Source: Polaribacter haliotis (GTDB lineage: Bacteria > Bacteroidota > Bacteroidia > Flavobacteriales > Flavobacteriaceae). From it: DNA of 64,000 bases. A program made the position numbers and the translations under genes. Location of the stretch: assembly GCF_014784055.1 (NCBI RefSeq), contig NZ_CP061813.1, forward strand, positions 2,800,001-2,864,000, given 5' to 3'. Numbering within the stretch: the stretch's first letter is position 1; the number at the start of each line of letters is the position of its first letter. The notes beneath the pieces were generated by a model. The model saw only the letters and a list, made by a program, of their open reading frames with translations, was not told where the DNA came from and ran no database searches. Positions 62,392-64,000 of this stretch are shown in pieces.

Positions 62392-64000
62392 ATGAAAAAA
62401 ACAATACAATTTACTCTCGTACTTTTATTCAGTTCTTTAACCATACTTGGGCAAACTAAAGAAACAAAAAAAGCAGACGTCCATTTCGAAAATTTATCTT
62501 ACGTTTCAGCAGCGCAAGAATATAAAAAGCTTGCAGAAGACAATGCAACTGAGCATGTGCTACAAAGATTAGGAGATAGTTATTACTTCAATGTAAAGAT
62601 GCAAGAAGCTTCAAATACATACAGTAAACTATTCAATAATTTTCCAACGCAAAAACCAGAGCATATTTTTAGATATGCACAAGCTTTAAGAGCAACAGGT
62701 AATTTTAATGATTCAGATGCTTGGATGAAGAAGTTTCACGAAGCTAAAAAGAACGACTCAAGAGGAATTCATTTTACAGATCACGAAGCGACTTTAAACG
62801 AACTTAGAAAAGGGAAACCAAACTATACAGTTAGTAATTTAAGAAGTATAAATACCGTTAATTCCGATTTTGGAGTTACAGATTATGGAAATACAATACT
62901 ATTCTCTTCACCAAGAAAAGGAAACATATTTGTGAAGAGAGGTCATACAAGAAACAATAAAAACTTCTTAGATATCTATAAAGTTATCAAAGAAAAGATT
63001 ACAACGAACGAAGGAGATAATTCAGATGTAAGACCAATGTTTACAGACGAAATAAACTCTAAATATCACGAATCTTCAGTTACTTTTTCTCCTGACAGAC
63101 AAACAATGTATTTCACGAGAAATAACTACAACAAAGGAGTGTATAAGAATGATAAAAAAGGATATAACAACCTTAAAATATACAAATCTGTTTGGGTTTA
63201 TAACGAATGGACAAATATAGAAGAACTTCCTTTTAATAGTAACGAATATTCTACAGGGCATCCATCTGTAAGTAAAGATGGTAAGAAATTATATTTCGCA
63301 TCAGACATGCCAGGAGGTATTGGAGAAACAGATATTTATGTAGTTGCTATTAATGCTGATGGATCTTTTGGAACACCACAGAATTTAGGTTCAGAAGTAA
63401 ACACAGAAGGTAGAGAAATGTTTCCTTTTATCTCAGATGAAGATGTATTGTACTTTTCTTCAGACGGACATTTTGGAATTGGAGCTTTAGATGTATTTGC
63501 AACTAAAAAAGAAAAAGGAGAATATAAAACACCAGTAAATTTAAAAGCACCTGTAAATTCTCCATTAGACGACTTTGCATTTTCAATAAATCCAATCGAT
63601 AGAACAGGATATTTATCTTCTAATAGAGAAGGTGGAGTTGGAGATGATGATATTTATGCAGTAGTAGAATTAGAAAAGCCAGAAGTAATTGTGGTAAAAC
63701 CACCATGTATGCAAGTAGTTTCTGGTGTTGTAAAAGACAAGAAGTTTAAAAACCCATTACCAGGAGCAAAATTGGTTTTAAAAGATGCAAATGGGAAGAT
63801 TGTTAAAGAAGTATATGCAGATACAAATGCATTGTTTACTTTTACATTACCATGTAACGAAGCATTTACATTAGATGCTACAAAAGAATATTACGAACCA
63901 GATACAGCTTCTTTCGTAACTACAGAAAATAAGGATTTAGAACTCGATTTAGACTTTGCTTTAGACATTATCTCAGATTTTGCATATAATGAAAGAGGAG
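62392..64000 (+). CDS. OmpA family protein with PD40 repeats (partial, runs off the window)
   Basis: ATG at 62392 opens 536 codons without a stop before the window edge. There is a signal peptide (about 1-20, TILGQ), a TPR-like helical region (about 30-130), then WD40-like PD40 beta-propeller repeats (SSVTFSPDRQTMYFTRN at about 225, HPSVSKDGKKLYFASDMPGGIGETDIY at about 289, YFSSDGHFGIGALDVF, GYLSSNREGGVGDDDIYAV). A carboxypeptidase-like regulatory domain follows (VSGVVKDKKFKNPLPGAKLVL, about 443 on). Proteins of this layout end in an OmpA peptidoglycan-binding domain, here outside the window. Such genes regularly follow PorP/SprF and may anchor the secretion partner. Confidence 0.88.
   Translation, partial: MKKTIQFTLVLLFSSLTILGQTKETKKADVHFENLSYVSAAQEYKKLAEDNATEHVLQRLGDSYYFNVKMQEASNTYSKLFNNFPTQKPEHIFRYAQALRATGNFNDSDAWMKKFHEAKKNDSRGIHFTDHEATLNELRKGKPNYTVSNLRSINTVNSDFGVTDYGNTILFSSPRKGNIFVKRGHTRNNKNFLDIYKVIKEKITTNEGDNSDVRPMFTDEINSKYHESSVTFSPDRQTMYFTRNNYNKGVYKNDKKGYNNLKIYKSVWVYNEWTNIEELPFNSNEYSTGHPSVSKDGKKLYFASDMPGGIGETDIYVVAINADGSFGTPQNLGSEVNTEGREMFPFISDEDVLYFSSDGHFGIGALDVFATKKEKGEYKTPVNLKAPVNSPLDDFAFSINPIDRTGYLSSNREGGVGDDDIYAVVELEKPEVIVVKPPCMQVVSGVVKDKKFKNPLPGAKLVLKDANGKIVKEVYADTNALFTFTLPCNEAFTLDATKEYYEPDTASFVTTENKDLELDLDFALDIISDFAYNERG

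Noticed and set aside
1..64000. tRNA, rRNA, insertion sequences, prophage or integrative element borders
   Set aside because: No tRNA-like clover-leaf sequence, rRNA segment, transposase, integrase or flanking direct repeats could be identified by reading the window.

Overview
This window is AT-rich DNA from a member of the Bacteroidota, almost certainly a marine Flavobacteriaceae close to Polaribacter or Tenacibaculum. The evidence is the TAnnTTTG-type -7 promoter elements upstream of many genes, the type IX secretion (T9SS) type B C-terminal sorting domain, a PorP/SprF family protein, a TonB-dependent receptor, a DUF2911 protein, and the general codon use. The genus is my inference. I see no tRNA, rRNA, CRISPR array or insertion sequence.

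Layout. 1-5971: the first codons of a leftward universal-stress-like gene, a MATE exporter, a leftward operon of two DUF2975 membrane proteins plus a YozG-like HTH regulator, a leftward UmuD-like protease with a Bax-inhibitor-1 protein, a DUF2007 protein and a MocR-type regulator whose PLP lysine is replaced. 6039-11361: a TonB-dependent receptor divergent from the MocR gene, an NfeD-flotillin pair, a cupin_8 protein and an unlisted 51-residue zinc-ribbon protein. 11422-16142: rseP (leftward), an SCO protein, then the iron operon feoA-feoB-FeoB-associated peptide behind a promoter that carries a perfect 17-bp palindrome. 16233-23154: a DUF2911 protein, leuS carrying an in-frame DUF559-like insertion in its editing domain, a lipoprotein, an NtrY-like histidine kinase and a crotonase. 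23258-27720: a secreted two-module protein, an AraC regulator, a short unknown ORF, an HD hydrolase with a small membrane protein, a bacilliredoxin, an intergenic repeat-like element and a TerB/J-domain protein.

27798-64000 is the dominant feature, a surface-adhesin locus. An IgGFc-binding/DUF11 protein (796 aa) is followed by an apparent operon. That operon contains a 1565-aa secreted protein with thrombospondin-type-3 (TSP3) calcium repeats, a giant 8665-aa protein, a PorP/SprF family outer-membrane protein and an OmpA-type protein that runs off the window. The giant protein has about 44 cadherin-like modules, two Ig-like modules and several TSP3 blocks, and it ends in a T9SS type B sorting domain. 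The order adhesin-SprF-OmpA resembles the SprB gliding-adhesin locus of Flavobacterium johnsoniae. I therefore infer a cell-surface filament exported by T9SS, with SprF as a dedicated partner and the OmpA protein as a possible anchor.

The giant gene contains four nearly identical 687-bp tandem copies and about thirty 111-bp acidic repeats, so it is probably still recombining. Other points worth attention are the LeuRS insertion, the MocR protein without its catalytic lysine, the feo operator, and the two large adhesin-locus proteins that stop without any sorting domain.
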